Source: UBA7330 sp043554545 (GTDB lineage: Bacteria; Bacteroidota; Bacteroidia; Cytophagales; Cyclobacteriaceae). From it: a DNA stretch of 64,000 nucleotides. Under the pieces are notes generated by a model that was not told the origin of the DNA, did not search any database, and saw only the letters and a program-made list of their open reading frames with translations. Positions 62,646 to 64,000 of this stretch are shown piece by piece (position 1 is the stretch's first letter; the number at the start of each line of letters is the position of its first letter). The stretch spans positions 1,178,001 to 1,242,000 of the forward strand of contig CP121337.1 in assembly GCA_043554545.1 (NCBI GenBank). Direction: 5' to 3'. The position numbers and the translations under genes were made by a program.

Positions 62646-63962
62646 TTAATGAGTTAATATTTCCTGGGGTTCTGAAACTTCGACAAGACCATTCGAGTCG
62701 ATATTTTCTAAAGTCACCGTTTTAAGTTCGTTTATCAATATAGGGTCGTATTTTGCTTTTACACGAATATAATTTTCAGTGTATCCATGCATCATTCCTT
62801 CCTCAATGTCCTCTTCAAAAAGTACTTTCCCGATATGGCCCAATTGTGACTCATAAAAATACCTTTTCTTTTTTTCAGATAATGAACGCAACATATTGGT
62901 TCTTTTTCTCCTTGTAGCCAGAGGAACCACCTGATCCATTTCCATTGCGGGGGTTTTTTCTCGCTCTGAGTAGGTAAAAACATGGAGGTAGGAGATATCA
63001 AGTTCATTTAGAAAATGGTATGTTTCTAAAAAATGCTCCTCTGTCTCCCCGGGAAACCCTGTAATCACATCTACGCCAATACAACAATTTGGTAGTGCTG
63101 ATTTTATGGTTTGTACACGATCTCTGTATAAATCACTTAGATATCTACGATTCATTTTTTGAAGAATTTCATCGCTTCCCGATTGAAGAGGGACATGGAA
63201 GTGTGGAACAAATTTCTTGGAGCTAGCTACAAAGTGAATGATTTCATGAGTAAGTAAATTGGGCTCTATGGAAGAAATTCTTATCCTTTCGATCCCTGAT
63301 ACTTCGTCAAGTGCTTTCAGAAGATCGATAAATTTTTCTATCCTCTTCCCATTAATGATCCCAAAGTCACCAATATTTACTCCTGTAAGTACAATTTCTT
63401 TGATATCTGTCTTAGCAATTTCATTGGCCTGAGCGACAATGTTTTCAATTGTATCGCTTCGGCTTTTCCCTCTGGCCAATGGAATGGTGCAAAATGCACA
63501 TCCGTAATTACAGCCATCCTGAACCTTTAAAAATGTTCTTGTCCTTTCACCATATGAATAAGAAGCGTTGAATCTTTTGGCTTCCTTGATTTCAGCAGCA
63601 AATACCCTGGTATGATCACCTGACACAAATTCATCGAGATAATCAAACAGCCTAAATTTTTCTGCTGCACCAAGTACAGCATCTACTCCTTCTATTTCAG
63701 CAATTTCTTTTGGCTTAAGCTGGGCATAGCATCCCATGATAGCGATGTAACTTTCAGGAGAAATCTTTTTGGCTTCCCGTACTAATTTTTTACACTTTTT
63801 ATCCGCATTTTCTGTGACCGAGCAGGTGTTGATGATGAATATGTCAGGTCGATCATAGAAATCAACTTTTTCATAAGCTCTGTCTTGGAACATCCTGGAG
63901 ATGGTAGAGGTTTCTGAAAAGTTTAGTTTACAGCCTAAAGTATAGAATGCTACTTTTTTCAT
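62646..63962 (-). CDS. mtaB: tRNA t6A37 methylthiotransferase MtaB
   Basis: A 438-residue radical SAM enzyme that adds a methylthio group to N6-threonylcarbamoyladenosine at position 37 of tRNA. The N-terminal UPF0004 domain has Fe-S cysteines C11 (YTLGCKLNF), C47 (NTCSVT) and C78 (IMGCYAQ). The radical SAM cysteines are C151, C155 and C158 (DGCNYGCAFCTI). A TRAM-like domain at the C-terminus follows (MMHGYTENYIRVKAKY). The gene leads an operon with the FAH-family gene. The start at 63962 is 7 bases after a TACCTTTG box. Confidence 0.95.
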   Translation of the reverse strand: MKKVAFYTLGCKLNFSETSTISRMFQDRAYEKVDFYDRPDIFIINTCSVTENADKKCKKLVREAKKISPESYIAIMGCYAQLKPKEIAEIEGVDAVLGAAEKFRLFDYLDEFVSGDHTRVFAAEIKEAKRFNASYSYGERTRTFLKVQDGCNYGCAFCTIPLARGKSRSDTIENIVAQANEIAKTDIKEIVLTGVNIGDFGIINGKRIEKFIDLLKALDEVSGIERIRISSIEPNLLTHEIIHFVASSKKFVPHFHVPLQSGSDEILQKMNRRYLSDLYRDRVQTIKSALPNCCIGVDVITGFPGETEEHFLETYHFLNELDISYLHVFTYSEREKTPAMEMDQVVPLATRRKRTNMLRSLSEKKKRYFYESQLGHIGKVLFEEDIEEGMMHGYTENYIRVKAKYDPILINELKTVTLENIDSNGLVEVSEPQEILTH

Positions 63963-63969
63963 GGAAGCG

Positions 63970-63977
63970 CAAAGGTA
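63970..63977 (-). promoter_or_regulatory. -7 box of mtaB
   Basis: TACCTTTG on the minus strand, exact TAnnTTTG match, 7 bases before the mtaB ATG. Any -33 element would lie near the window end. Confidence 0.45.
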
Positions 63978-64000
63978 ATCAAAAGACTGTTTCTTCTGCA

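Noticed and set aside
1..64000. CRISPR arrays, IS elements, tRNA genes, riboswitches
   Set aside because: Intergenic regions were read on both strands; no direct-repeat arrays, transposase motifs, cloverleaf patterns or known aptamer cores were seen.

Overview
The window reads as chromosomal DNA of a Bacteroidota bacterium, most likely a marine or aquatic member of the Cytophagales. The signs are: two TonB-dependent receptors with N-terminal carboxypeptidase-regulatory-like domains, an ECF sigma / FecR / receptor / DUF4249 signalling cluster, split transketolase, many lipoproteins and outer-membrane barrels, moderate-to-low GC, starts without clear Shine-Dalgarno sequences, and TAnnTTTG boxes (the Bacteroidetes -7 element) close upstream of several genes. 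I see no phage, transposase, CRISPR array or tRNA.

Layout. 0.1-5.3 kb: a DUF1801 protein, a TonB receptor, a short-chain dehydrogenase, an AraC regulator and a MORN-like small protein. 5.5-9.6 kb: two tandem lipoproteins of unknown function. 9.7-17 kb: a membrane adenylate/guanylate cyclase, an M14 carboxypeptidase, a quinone-reductase-like dehydrogenase, and a large soluble regulator joining a cyclase domain, a TolB-like region, TPRs and an AraC HTH. 17-26.2 kb: secreted beta-propeller proteins (two with His- or Met/His-rich segments), a GH32-like protein, a BASS transporter, and DUF1080 and ThuA proteins. 26.3-33.4 kb (minus strand): a barrel protein, a degenerate serine hydrolase, ECF sigma factor, FecR, TonB receptor, DUF4249 lipoprotein, then two very small genes.

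33.5-37.3 kb holds an FtsE-like ATPase, a transaldolase-like enzyme, the SRP RNA, a small acidic protein, an FG-GAP/VCBS pseudogene remnant, a beta-barrel protein and a TerB-like protein. 37.5-49.2 kb is a long biosynthetic operon: trpE-G-D-C-F-B-A, a DAHP synthase, hisH-A-F-IE, and a lipoamide-dehydrogenase-like flavoprotein. It is preceded by an attenuator whose 16-residue leader peptide carries Trp, Tyr, Phe and His codons, which are the end products of the pathways in the operon.

49.3-53.2 kb is a galactarate catabolic operon (kdgD, garD, GntP-type permease). 53.4-64 kb is mostly housekeeping: nitroreductase, purine nucleoside phosphorylase, aspartyl protease with PDZ, class III aminotransferase, split transketolase, Bcp peroxiredoxin, M23 peptidase, FAH-family hydrolase and MtaB.

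The strongest points for follow-up are the Trp/aromatic/His attenuator, a bipartite ECF-type promoter motif shared exactly in geometry between fecR and an overlooked 37-residue membrane peptide, the pseudoenzyme serine hydrolase translationally coupled to the sigma factor, and the cyclase-TPR-AraC fusion. All calls come from reading the sequence; no database search was run.
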